Below are positions 25,019-33,218 of a stretch of 64,000 nucleotides of DNA, in pieces. Position 1 is the first letter of the stretch; every line of letters begins with the position of its first letter. This DNA is from CAYVTV01 sp964526475 (GTDB taxonomy: Bacteria; Bacteroidota; Bacteroidia; Bacteroidales; GCA-2748055). The notes beneath the pieces were generated by a model. That model searched no databases. It was not told where the DNA came from and saw only the letters and a list, made by a program, of their open reading frames with translations. The translations under genes were made by a program, and so were the position numbers. The stretch spans positions 76,784 to 140,783 of the forward strand of contig CAZGKF010000001.1 of assembly GCA_964526475.1 (NCBI GenBank), written 5' to 3'.

Positions 25019-27691
25019 ATGAAGAAATCCATTGGGTTCATACTATTTATTCTTTATACCGGGAGTATTTTCGCTCAGGAAAAACCTGAAAAAGCGCCAT
25101 TTAATCCTGATTTTATTGAATACAGAAAGTTATTATCAGAACAAGGAGAAAAGAAATTAATTATTGAAAATGGGCGGGGGTACATTCCCGGCTTCTATTA
25201 TATTCACTTCGACGAACAGACAATATATGAGGAAAGTAAAAAAAACACCAGTTCCCTTCCTGCCAGCTTTGATCTGAGAACCTTTGATTTCGTAACCAAT
25301 GTAAAAGATCAGGGTCCCGTTGGAGCCTGCTGGGCATTTTCCACAATGGGAGCGATTGAATCAAGCTGGTTAAAAATGGGGAAAGGTGATATAAGTACAT
25401 TAAATCTTTCAGAACAAAATATGGCTACCTGTCACGGATTTTCCTGGGGAATTGATGATGGAGGAAATGATTTTATAGCTCTGGCTTATTTAACAAGGCT
25501 CAGTGGACCTGTAACAGAAGAAAGTGATCCTTACGACTACAACGCTGCTGCAACCTGCAAAACTACGGATCTGGTAATACCTGCCTACGTGCCAACCGCA
25601 ACCTTCCGCCCAAAAAATGTCAACATCATTAAAAAAGCCTTAATGGATCACGGTGCGGTTTCCGCTTCAATTAATACCGGTGGAAATAATATTACAAAAT
25701 ATTACAATACCACAGATTTCACTTTTTATTTTACAGAAACCACACCTCCCGATCATGCTGTGTTAATTGTAGGATGGGATGATGATAAAACAGTAACCGG
25801 CGGTAGTGATAGTCCCAAAGGATCAAAAGGAGCATGGATTGTTAAAAACAGCTGGGGAACAAGCTGGGGTGATGGCGGATACTTTTATGTTTCCTATTTT
25901 GATTCAAAATTTCTTTCTTCAGCTTCCTTATATCCCGAAAGGCTTGAACTCCCGGAAATAGACACACTTTATTATACTGATTATCTTGGAGCAACCTCAT
26001 CGGTAGGATACAGAACAGAAACCGCATATGCCCTTGCAAAATATTCCGCCCCGAATGAACATTTTATCAGAAAGATCGGAACATTTATAAATGCAACAAA
26101 AAGTGTTATTGATATTGAAATCTTCAGTGAATTTGATGGAGAAGATGCTTTAACAGGACTTTTGGCGACTTCCTATAATAATCTGATAAAATATCCCGGA
26201 TATTACACATTTGATATTCCTTTTACAGTAAGTGGAGACTTCTATATTAAAATTAAATATTTCACTCCCGGCTATAATTACCCGGTACCTATTGAAAGTC
26301 TGATTGTTTCGGAGGAAGATACCATAGCAGACCCTTTTATCAATCCTCCCGGTTCTTATTGGCTTAGCAGAAACGGAAGTGATTGGAAACCTCTGGGAAG
26401 TGATATCCCTGATTACGAGTTTGATCTCTGTATAAGGGCATATGCCGACAGAAATACTGAACTTAATGCGTATTTTTCTGCCGATAAAAAATTTACCTGC
26501 ATAAATTCTCCGGTGGTTTTTACAGACGAATCGTTAGGAGATATTGCAGAATATTATTGGGATTTTGGCCCCGAAGCCACACCTGAAACCGCAAATACAA
26601 AAGGACCACATTCCGTATCTTTTTCTTCAGAAGGGTTTAAGAATATAAAGCTTAAGATCATTGATCCTGATGATAATGAAAAAATTCTTGAAAGGAATGG
26701 CTATGTTGAAGTAGGTACCAGCCTTGATATTATTCTGCCTTATTCTAATAAAAATCTTATTAAAGGCAGATCTATTTCCATTACTGCTTACGGAGCTGAT
26801 AATTATACATGGTCACCCGAAACCGGGCTGAATACGACAACAGGTCCAACTGTAGTAGCATCCCCCACAATAACAACTAATTACACAGTTAATGGCACCA
26901 TAGGCACCTGCACTGGCAATAATTCCATCAGGATCCAGGTGGTAACCCCCCCCGCAAATGATGATGTATGCAATGCAATTGAACTTATTCCCGGTGGAAA
27001 AAGAGGACCATACTCAAATATTAATGCCACTGTTCAGGAGAACGAGCCTGCTCCTCCCGAAGGTGATTGTAATGCACCTTTAACATGGTGTGAAGAGGGA
27101 GGATTACATAACAGTATATGGTTCTGGTTTACAGGTCCGGAAACCGGAATTGTCTCAATTGACACTGAAGGATTTGACAATCAGATTGCTGTGTATAAAG
27201 CCATTCATTGTGACAGTATCCTCAATGATAATTGGTTGCTGATAGCAGCTAATGACGACTATCATGGTGAAGATGATAATTATGCAGCAGCCCTTGAAAA
27301 AGTGGAAGTAATTCCAGATCAGTTATATTTCCTCCAGGTCGATGGAAGCGCCGGCGGATCAGAAGGATTCTTTTATATAACTATTACTGTTAATCCCCTT
27401 AGTGACTATGAAATAATACCTTATGCAGACACGGAGAATAAGCTGACAATATTCCCTAATCCAAATAATGGAATGCTAAATTTAAGATATTTAACCGACT
27501 TTGACAGAAAAGTTACCATAAAGATCTTTAACACTTATGGACAAACCATATATGCCGGAATGGAGGAGAATATTTATGAAATTTTAAGTAAAACCATTGA
27601 TCTTTCTCATCTCAAACCCGGTTTTTACTTTTTCGAATTATCAAATGGTACCAATATATACAGGAAAGCACTAATAATAAACACCTTTTAA
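25019..27691 (+). CDS. Secreted papain-family (C1A) cysteine protease with T9SS sorting domain
   Basis: An 890-residue exported protease. A signal peptide ends near residue 19 (SIFAQ). The C1A domain (about 80-310) has the oxyanion Gln98 and nucleophile Cys104 in DQGPVGACWAF, His246 in DHAVLIVGW and Asn277 in VKNSWGTSWGDGGYF. A PKD-like domain follows (YYWDFGPEATPE), then an adhesion-like beta domain beginning NDDVCNAIEL and containing NSIWFWFTGPETG. The last 80 residues form a T9SS type A sorting domain (FPNPNNGMLNLRY, LKPGFYFFEL). There is no recognisable inhibitory propeptide beyond about 60 residues. It stands alone between secA and ferritin; substrate unknown. Confidence 0.92.
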   Translation: MKKSIGFILFILYTGSIFAQEKPEKAPFNPDFIEYRKLLSEQGEKKLIIENGRGYIPGFYYIHFDEQTIYEESKKNTSSLPASFDLRTFDFVTNVKDQGPVGACWAFSTMGAIESSWLKMGKGDISTLNLSEQNMATCHGFSWGIDDGGNDFIALAYLTRLSGPVTEESDPYDYNAAATCKTTDLVIPAYVPTATFRPKNVNIIKKALMDHGAVSASINTGGNNITKYYNTTDFTFYFTETTPPDHAVLIVGWDDDKTVTGGSDSPKGSKGAWIVKNSWGTSWGDGGYFYVSYFDSKFLSSASLYPERLELPEIDTLYYTDYLGATSSVGYRTETAYALAKYSAPNEHFIRKIGTFINATKSVIDIEIFSEFDGEDALTGLLATSYNNLIKYPGYYTFDIPFTVSGDFYIKIKYFTPGYNYPVPIESLIVSEEDTIADPFINPPGSYWLSRNGSDWKPLGSDIPDYEFDLCIRAYADRNTELNAYFSADKKFTCINSPVVFTDESLGDIAEYYWDFGPEATPETANTKGPHSVSFSSEGFKNIKLKIIDPDDNEKILERNGYVEVGTSLDIILPYSNKNLIKGRSISITAYGADNYTWSPETGLNTTTGPTVVASPTITTNYTVNGTIGTCTGNNSIRIQVVTPPANDDVCNAIELIPGGKRGPYSNINATVQENEPAPPEGDCNAPLTWCEEGGLHNSIWFWFTGPETGIVSIDTEGFDNQIAVYKAIHCDSILNDNWLLIAANDDYHGEDDNYAAALEKVEVIPDQLYFLQVDGSAGGSEGFFYITITVNPLSDYEIIPYADTENKLTIFPNPNNGMLNLRYLTDFDRKVTIKIFNTYGQTIYAGMEENIYEILSKTIDLSHLKPGFYFFELSNGTNIYRKALIINTF

Positions 27692-27710
27692 CAAAAGCTC
27701 CTGAAAATTA

Positions 27711-28220
27711 TTATTCACTTTCCTGGATTCCGTCTTCATTCCTCATTCCCATTATGTCACGGTCGAATAAGTACATATGCTTGTCACCGGCAAGATTGAG
27801 TTTATCAAGTAGATCCCTGACCTGTGATTCTTCTTCTATTTGTTCGGTCACAAACCATTGAATCCAGTTATGGCTTGTAAAATCCTTTTCTTCAATCGTT
27901 TTTGCAACAATTTCGTTAATGGAATCAGAAATATACTGCTCATGTTTTAAAATTTCCTGAAACATTTCCTGTACCCCGGCAAATTTCTCCGGAGGCTTTT
28001 TAAAGGCTGGGATTACTGCCATTCCTGCCCTTTCGTTAATATATGCAATAATTTTAAGCATATGCATTTTTTCCTCATCAGCCTGGGCATACAACCATTG
28101 TGAAATTCCTTTGTATCCATTTGTCTCAGCCCATGACGCCATTGCCAGGTAAAGGTTGGAAGAATAGCCTTCTTTTTCAATCTGGCTATTTAAAATGTCA
28201 ACAATACTATTCTTTAACAT
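27711..28220 (-). CDS. Non-haem ferritin
   Basis: A 169-residue four-helix-bundle ferritin of the prokaryotic FtnA type, which stores iron in a 24-mer cage in the cytosol. The ferroxidase-centre residues appear in SSNLYLAMASWAE (first helix), DEEKMHMLKI (Glu and His of the second helix) and the downstream EQYISDSINEIV and WFVTEQIEEESQ stretches. No haem-binding Met of the bacterioferritin type is apparent. It is a single gene with about 230 bp upstream in which I see no promoter or regulator site I would trust. Confidence 0.93.
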   Translation of the reverse strand: MLKNSIVDILNSQIEKEGYSSNLYLAMASWAETNGYKGISQWLYAQADEEKMHMLKIIAYINERAGMAVIPAFKKPPEKFAGVQEMFQEILKHEQYISDSINEIVAKTIEEKDFTSHNWIQWFVTEQIEEESQVRDLLDKLNLAGDKHMYLFDRDIMGMRNEDGIQESE

Positions 28221-28450
28221 AATTTTAATTTTTTATAGTTACATAATATGATTTTAAAAAAACTCTGATTTATAAAAAACAAATAATCCCGCCTCTTTGT
28301 TTAGGTTTTTGATCATCCTGTACAACAAACTGGTGAAAATCATATGATAATTACATAATATCACCGGAAATTAAGCGAAACTCTGACATCAAAAGCAGAT
28401 TATCAAGCTTAAAAAATAAGGTAAAAGCTATTTTCTTAATAATATCAGAA

Positions 28451-29719
28451 CTATCTCATGTTAGAAATAATTTCGTCTCCAAATTCCGAAGTTTTCAGTT
28501 CTGAAGGATTATCCATCAAACGCGCAAAATCATAAGTTACCTTTTTACTTAAAATGGTTTTCTGAAGTCCTTCGGTAATTATATCTGCCGCTTCCTTCCA
28601 GCCCAGATACTCCAGCATCATTACTCCCGAAAGAATTAAAGATCCGGGATTTACTTTATCCATTCCCGCATATTTAGGGGCAGTACCATGTGTAGCTTCA
28701 AAGATTGCATGACCGGTTTCATAATTAATATTTGCTCCAGGAGCTATACCTATGCCTCCGACAATAGCTGCCAGTGCATCACTTATGTAATCACCATTAA
28801 GGTTCATTGTAGCAATAACAGAATATTCTGCCGGACGTGTCAGTATCTGTTGAAGAAAAGCATCAGCAATAATATCTTTTATAATTATGCGACCATCATT
28901 TATTGCATTCCTCATAGCATTTTCAGCCGACTTAATTCCTTCTTTTTCTGCTATCCTGTCATACTGTTGCCAGGTGAAAACATAACTGCCAAATTCATTT
29001 TCTGCAAGTTCGTATCCCCATAATTTAAACTGGCCTTCAGTAAATTTCATAATATTACCTTTATGAACTATTGTTACTGATGGTTTTTTCTCTCTAATTG
29101 CATACTGTATTGCAGCCCTGATAAGACGCATAGTTCCTTCCCTTGAAATGGGCTTGATACCAAAGGAAGCTGTATCCGGAAATCTTATGGTTTTCACAGC
29201 CATATCATTTAAGAGAAATGATTTGATTTTTTCAGCTTCAGCAGTACCTGTCATCCATTCAATTCCGGCATAAATATCTTCGGAATTCTCACGAAAAATT
29301 ACCATATCAGTTGTGGAGGGATCTTTTACCGGAGAAGGAACTCCTTTAAAATATTTTATGGGCCGAAGGCATACATAAAGGTCAAGTATTTGCCGAAGAG
29401 CCACGTTTAATGAACGTATTCCTCCTCCAACCGGAGTAGTGAGAGGCCCCTTAATAGCTACAAGATATTCATGGATTGTATCAAGGGTTTCTTCAGGCAG
29501 CCATTTACCAGATTCTTTAAAAGCTTTCTCCCCTGCAAGTACTTCTTTCCATTTTATTTTACGTTTTCCCAAATAGGCCTTTTCTACTGCTGCGTCAAAT
29601 ACCCTCACTGAAGCAGCCCATATATCCTGACCTGTTCCATCACCTTCAATAAATGGGATAACCGGAAAATCCGACACATTAAGCTGTCCGTTTCTGATAG
29701 TAATTTTCTTTTCTTCCAT
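28451..29719 (-). CDS. icd: NADP-dependent isocitrate dehydrogenase
   Basis: A 422-residue decarboxylating dehydrogenase of the tricarboxylic acid cycle, converting isocitrate to 2-oxoglutarate. The substrate-binding stretch and signature are visible: RSLNVALRQ, FRENSEDIYAGIEW, HKGNIMKFTEG, NLNGDYISDALAAIVGG and the cofactor region EATHGTAPKYAGMDKVNPGSLILSG. The Lys after GTAP followed by Tyr is the NADP-type cofactor pattern of the Escherichia coli enzyme. Length is typical. It lies 32 bp after dnaX on the same strand and may share its transcript. Confidence 0.95.
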   Translation of the reverse strand: MEEKKITIRNGQLNVSDFPVIPFIEGDGTGQDIWAASVRVFDAAVEKAYLGKRKIKWKEVLAGEKAFKESGKWLPEETLDTIHEYLVAIKGPLTTPVGGGIRSLNVALRQILDLYVCLRPIKYFKGVPSPVKDPSTTDMVIFRENSEDIYAGIEWMTGTAEAEKIKSFLLNDMAVKTIRFPDTASFGIKPISREGTMRLIRAAIQYAIREKKPSVTIVHKGNIMKFTEGQFKLWGYELAENEFGSYVFTWQQYDRIAEKEGIKSAENAMRNAINDGRIIIKDIIADAFLQQILTRPAEYSVIATMNLNGDYISDALAAIVGGIGIAPGANINYETGHAIFEATHGTAPKYAGMDKVNPGSLILSGVMMLEYLGWKEAADIITEGLQKTILSKKVTYDFARLMDNPSELKTSEFGDEIISNMR

Positions 29720-29751
29720 ATGTATCTAAAAATATAATTAAAGTGAAATTT

Positions 29752-31500
29752 TTATTCGAAATCGAGGTTAAATTCCTGTTTAAGTCTGCCAAGTGCAGGA
29801 TTTCTTTTGCTCAGATACTGAAACCTCTCTTCAGTAGTATAAATCATTTTTTTTCCATTCCCTTTTGTTTCAAGAATGGGAATGATAGTAATTAAGGAAT
29901 TTTTTAACTCCTTTATAAGGTAAGCAATAAGTTCATTTTTTACGTTTTTGTTAAACTCCTCGAGCTGGGAGGAATTATCAAGGATCAGATTAATAATGTA
30001 TCCATCTCCCTGCCGGGGAATGTGCGATTTGAGCATACTATATATCCTTGGTCTGTCATTTTGTAATTTGCCGGCAAAATCCATCCAGGTGTTTATCAAT
30101 TCCTCCTGGGAAAAAGGATTTTCTTCCACCACATAACCCTCCTCTTCATTCGCCTGATTATCAACAGCCTCTGCTAAATGCTCATTTTCCTCATTCTTTT
30201 CATCAGCAATAATGTTTTTAATGGAAATTGATAAATCTTTCACCATATTTTTCTTCAAGTCAATCTCACTATCAGTTTTTATCTGTACATGAGATTTTAT
30301 TTCGGACTTATTACCGGAGGTATTTTTACTATTGTTCCAGGCAGTTTCAACCTGGGCAGAATCAATTTCAGTTTTGTCAACTAAAGATTGATCAGGCTTT
30401 TTTTTTTCAGTGCAAAGATTTGCGAGTTTAACCAAGGCCAGTTCAACCAGAAGTCTTTGATTTCTGCTTGATTTAAAATTCTGATCTGTTTCACTACATA
30501 TCTGCAATGCCTGAAACAAAAACCCGGGAGAACATCTGGCTGATTGTTTCAGGTATTTCTCTTTAATATTATCGCTGATATCCAATAGTTTAACAGTTTC
30601 AGGATTTCCTGCTACAAGAAGATCTCTCAGGTGCCCGGCTAAACCATTAATAAAATTATGAGCATCAAAACCATCATTTAAAATTTCATCGAAGATCAGG
30701 AGTGTCTTCTCATAATTACAGGACAGAAAGTTATCGGTTAATTTAAAATAATATTCATAATCCAGAACATTAAGGTTATCAATAACATCCTGATATGTGA
30801 TATTCCTTCCACCGAAGCTAACTACCTGATCAAAAATTGTAAGTGCATCCCGCATAGCACCATCAGCTTTCCGGGCAATAATATGAAAAGCCTCCGTTTC
30901 ATAATTTATCTCTTCTTCTCCGGCAATGAATTTTAAGTAATTAACAACATCCTCTATTCTAATTCTGTTGAAATCAAATATCTGGCATCGGGATAGAATC
31001 GTCGGTATTATTTTATGTTTTTCAGTTGTTGCCAGGATAAAAACAGCATGAGCAGGAGGCTCTTCCAGGGTTTTCAAAAAAGCATTAAAAGCTTGTTGCG
31101 ATAACATGTGTACCTCATCAATGATATAAACACTGTATTTACCAATCTGAGGTCGTATTCTTACCTGATCCGTAAGGCTCCGGATATCTTCGACAGAATT
31201 ATTTGAGGCAGCATCTAGTTCATGGATATTATAAGAGCGGCTTTCATTAAAAGCCAGACAAGATTCACATACATTGCATGGTTCAATATCAGAAGAAAGC
31301 TGGCTGCAATTTATAGATTTGGCAAAAATACGTGCACAGGTAGTTTTCCCTACTCCCCTTGGACCACAAAACAAATAAGCATGTCCAAGATAATTACTCC
31401 CGATAGCATTCTTCAATGTAGAAGTAATGTGATTCTGTCCAACAACACTCCGAAATGTTTCCGGTCTGTATTTACGTGCAGATACTATAAAATTCTCCAT
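29752..31500 (-). CDS. dnaX: DNA polymerase III subunit gamma/tau
   Basis: The clamp-loader ATPase, 582 residues from the chosen start. The sequence begins MENFIVSARKYRPETF, the standard start for the family; an upstream in-frame ATG at 31521 adds seven poorly conserved residues. Visible are Walker A GPRGVGKTT, the four-Cys zinc module beginning CSQLSSDIEPCNVC, Walker B IIDEVHMLS, sensor 1 ILATTEKHKIIPTILSRC and the lid region DGAMRDAL. The C-terminal third is low-complexity and acidic, then a tau-like domain. No programmed-frameshift signal of the A6G-type was noticed. It is divergent from rpsF. Confidence 0.94.
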   Translation of the reverse strand: MENFIVSARKYRPETFRSVVGQNHITSTLKNAIGSNYLGHAYLFCGPRGVGKTTCARIFAKSINCSQLSSDIEPCNVCESCLAFNESRSYNIHELDAASNNSVEDIRSLTDQVRIRPQIGKYSVYIIDEVHMLSQQAFNAFLKTLEEPPAHAVFILATTEKHKIIPTILSRCQIFDFNRIRIEDVVNYLKFIAGEEEINYETEAFHIIARKADGAMRDALTIFDQVVSFGGRNITYQDVIDNLNVLDYEYYFKLTDNFLSCNYEKTLLIFDEILNDGFDAHNFINGLAGHLRDLLVAGNPETVKLLDISDNIKEKYLKQSARCSPGFLFQALQICSETDQNFKSSRNQRLLVELALVKLANLCTEKKKPDQSLVDKTEIDSAQVETAWNNSKNTSGNKSEIKSHVQIKTDSEIDLKKNMVKDLSISIKNIIADEKNEENEHLAEAVDNQANEEEGYVVEENPFSQEELINTWMDFAGKLQNDRPRIYSMLKSHIPRQGDGYIINLILDNSSQLEEFNKNVKNELIAYLIKELKNSLITIIPILETKGNGKKMIYTTEERFQYLSKRNPALGRLKQEFNLDFE

Positions 31501-31553
31501 AAAAAATCTTCTGTAAAACAAAGCCTAAAGATACTATTTTGAAACTAATAGTT

Positions 31554-31583
31554 TTGGTATAATAATAAATATTTCTACTTTTG
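31554..31583 (+). promoter_or_regulatory. Promoter of the rpsF-rpsR-rplI operon
   Basis: TTG at 31554-31556, 19 bp, then TACTTTTG at 31576-31583: an excellent Bacteroidota promoter. The transcription start should be near 31590, leaving a leader of only about 25 nt. Confidence 0.8.
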
Positions 31584-31614
31584 CATTCGTTTTAAAAATT
31601 AAATCGTTTTACAC

Positions 31615-31971
31615 ATGTTAAACCGTTACGAAACCGTTTTCATTACAACTCCCGTTTTGTCTGAAGTTCAGATGAAGGAAGCGGTAGATAAGTTTAAAGA
31701 TGTGATCACCGGAAATGGTGGCAACATTTTACATGAGGAGTATTGGGGCCTTAAAAAACTGGCTTATCCCATTCAAAAAAAATCAACTGGTTTTTATTAT
31801 CTGATTGAATTTGAGGGAGCCGGGGGTGTGATTGAACAACTTGAACTTCAATTCAGAAGAGATGAGAGAATAATCAGATTCCTGACTGTTAAACTTGAAA
31901 AGTATGCAGTAGAGTATGTTGAAAAAAGGAGAAAAAGGAAAGTAGAAACTGAAATAAAACCGGAGGAATAA
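31615..31971 (+). CDS. rpsF: 30S ribosomal protein S6
   Basis: A 118-residue ribosomal protein that binds the central domain of 16S rRNA together with S18. It begins MLNRYETVFITTPVLSEVQ and contains the conserved WGLKKLAYPIQKKSTGFYYLIEFE and RRDERIIRFLTVKLEKY. The C-terminal tail is Lys/Glu rich. It is the first gene of the rpsF-rpsR-rplI operon and stands 3 bp before rpsR. Confidence 0.98.
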   Translation: MLNRYETVFITTPVLSEVQMKEAVDKFKDVITGNGGNILHEEYWGLKKLAYPIQKKSTGFYYLIEFEGAGGVIEQLELQFRRDERIIRFLTVKLEKYAVEYVEKRRKRKVETEIKPEE

Positions 31972-31974
31972 GTC

Positions 31975-32244
31975 ATGGCACAGAACAATTCAGAGATCAG
32001 ATATCTCACACCGCCAACCGTTGAAATTAGAAAGAAGAAGTACTGTCGTTTCAGGAAAAACAGAATCAGATATATTGATTATAAAGATCCTGAATTCCTT
32101 AAAAAATTTCTCAATGAACAGGGTAAAATCCTACCCCGAAGAGTTACAGGTACATCATTAAAATACCAGAGGAAAGTTGCCATGGCTATAAAAAGAGCTC
32201 GTCATATTGCGCTCCTGCCTTATGTAACCGATTTGTTAAAGTAA
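31975..32244 (+). CDS. rpsR: 30S ribosomal protein S18
   Basis: An 89-residue basic ribosomal protein partnering S6 on the platform of the small subunit. The conserved core reads KKYCRFRKNRIRYIDYKD, KILPRRVTGTSLKYQRKV and IKRARHIALLPYV. It retains only one Cys near the N-terminus, so no zinc ribbon. It sits between rpsF and rplI with a short spacing on both sides. Confidence 0.98.
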   Translation: MAQNNSEIRYLTPPTVEIRKKKYCRFRKNRIRYIDYKDPEFLKKFLNEQGKILPRRVTGTSLKYQRKVAMAIKRARHIALLPYVTDLLK

Positions 32245-32262
32245 TTAAAACATAAGAAAACG

Positions 32263-32709
32263 ATGGAGATCATACTTAAACAAGATATTCTTACCCTCGG
32301 GCATAAAGATGATATAATTACCGTAAAAGACGGGTATGCCCGTAACCTTCTTATACCAAAAGGAATGGCAATTCAGGCAACTTCTTCAGCAAAAAAGATG
32401 CATGAAGAAATTATGAGGCAGCGTTCTCATAAAGAGGCACAGCTTCGTGAAGGAGCTATTCAGATGGTTGGGAAAATGGAAGGAGTAAGTCTCACAATTG
32501 GAGCAAAAACAAGTACAAAAGGGAAAATTTTCGGATCAGTAAATACTATCCAGATTGCAGAGGCTCTTGCAGAAAAGGGATTTGAAGTTGACAGAAAAAA
32601 CATAACTATTAAAGAAGAACTGGTTAAAGAAGTTGGCAGCTATACTGCAACTGTTCGTCTTTATAAAGATATAAAAATCGATATTCCTTTTGAGATCATT
32701 GCGGAATAA
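32263..32709 (+). CDS. rplI: 50S ribosomal protein L9
   Basis: A 148-residue large-subunit protein with two globular domains joined by a long helix. The N-terminal rRNA-binding domain contains GHKDDIITVKDGYARNLLIPKG and the C-terminal domain GKIFGSVNTIQIAEAL and the terminal DIPFEIIAE. It is the last gene of the operon and converges on the RidA-family gene across 28 bp. Confidence 0.98.
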   Translation: MEIILKQDILTLGHKDDIITVKDGYARNLLIPKGMAIQATSSAKKMHEEIMRQRSHKEAQLREGAIQMVGKMEGVSLTIGAKTSTKGKIFGSVNTIQIAEALAEKGFEVDRKNITIKEELVKEVGSYTATVRLYKDIKIDIPFEIIAE

Positions 32710-32737
32710 GGATTTAAATTCTTAATGTAGTTGTATA

Positions 32738-33118
32738 TTAGGATTTTGCAGCTATTGTTTCAATTTCAATTAAAGCTTCTTTCGGCAAATCCCGAACAGA
32801 AAAAGCTGATCTTGCAGGCTTGTTTTCAGGATAATATTTCCCGTAAACTTCATTCATTGCTGAAAAATCTTCGATATTCTTTAAAAAACAAGTTGATTTA
32901 ACAACATCGGAAAATGAATACCCGGCAGCGCCCAAAATACAACGAATGTTTTCAAGTACTTGCCTGGTCTGTTCTTTAATCCCTCCACTAATTATTTCCC
33001 CTGTTTCTGGTACCAGAGGTATCTGTCCGGAAATAAATAAAAAACCATTAACTTCAATGGCTTGTGAATAGGGGCCAACAGCTAAGGGAGCAGCTGAGGT
33101 TGAAATAACTCTTTTCAT
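32738..33118 (-). CDS. RidA-family enamine/imine deaminase
   Basis: A 126-residue trimeric cytosolic protein that hydrolyses reactive 2-aminoacrylate-type enamines released by PLP enzymes. It carries the family signature (PLAVGPYSQAIEVNGFLFISG), the catalytic Arg in ARSAFSVRDLPKEALIEIE and the terminal acidic contact. Length is standard. It is flanked by convergent rplI and the codirectional lptD (100 bp upstream), so it may be cotranscribed with lptD. Assignment to the RidA subfamily rather than another Rid group is likely because of the Arg. Confidence 0.92.
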   Translation of the reverse strand: MKRVISTSAAPLAVGPYSQAIEVNGFLFISGQIPLVPETGEIISGGIKEQTRQVLENIRCILGAAGYSFSDVVKSTCFLKNIEDFSAMNEVYGKYYPENKPARSAFSVRDLPKEALIEIETIAAKS

Positions 33119-33218
33119 ATCAAAATACTAATTTATATTAAATAAAATGAGGAAAGTAAAACTCCTTTGCTGATGCATATCAAAAAAAAAATATTGTATA
33201 AAACACAAGATTTTCTGA

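Noticed and set aside
31590..31614. Autoregulatory S6:S18-binding leader RNA of the rpsF operon.
   Set aside because: The leader predicted from the promoter is only about 25 nt and no conserved hairpin is visible.
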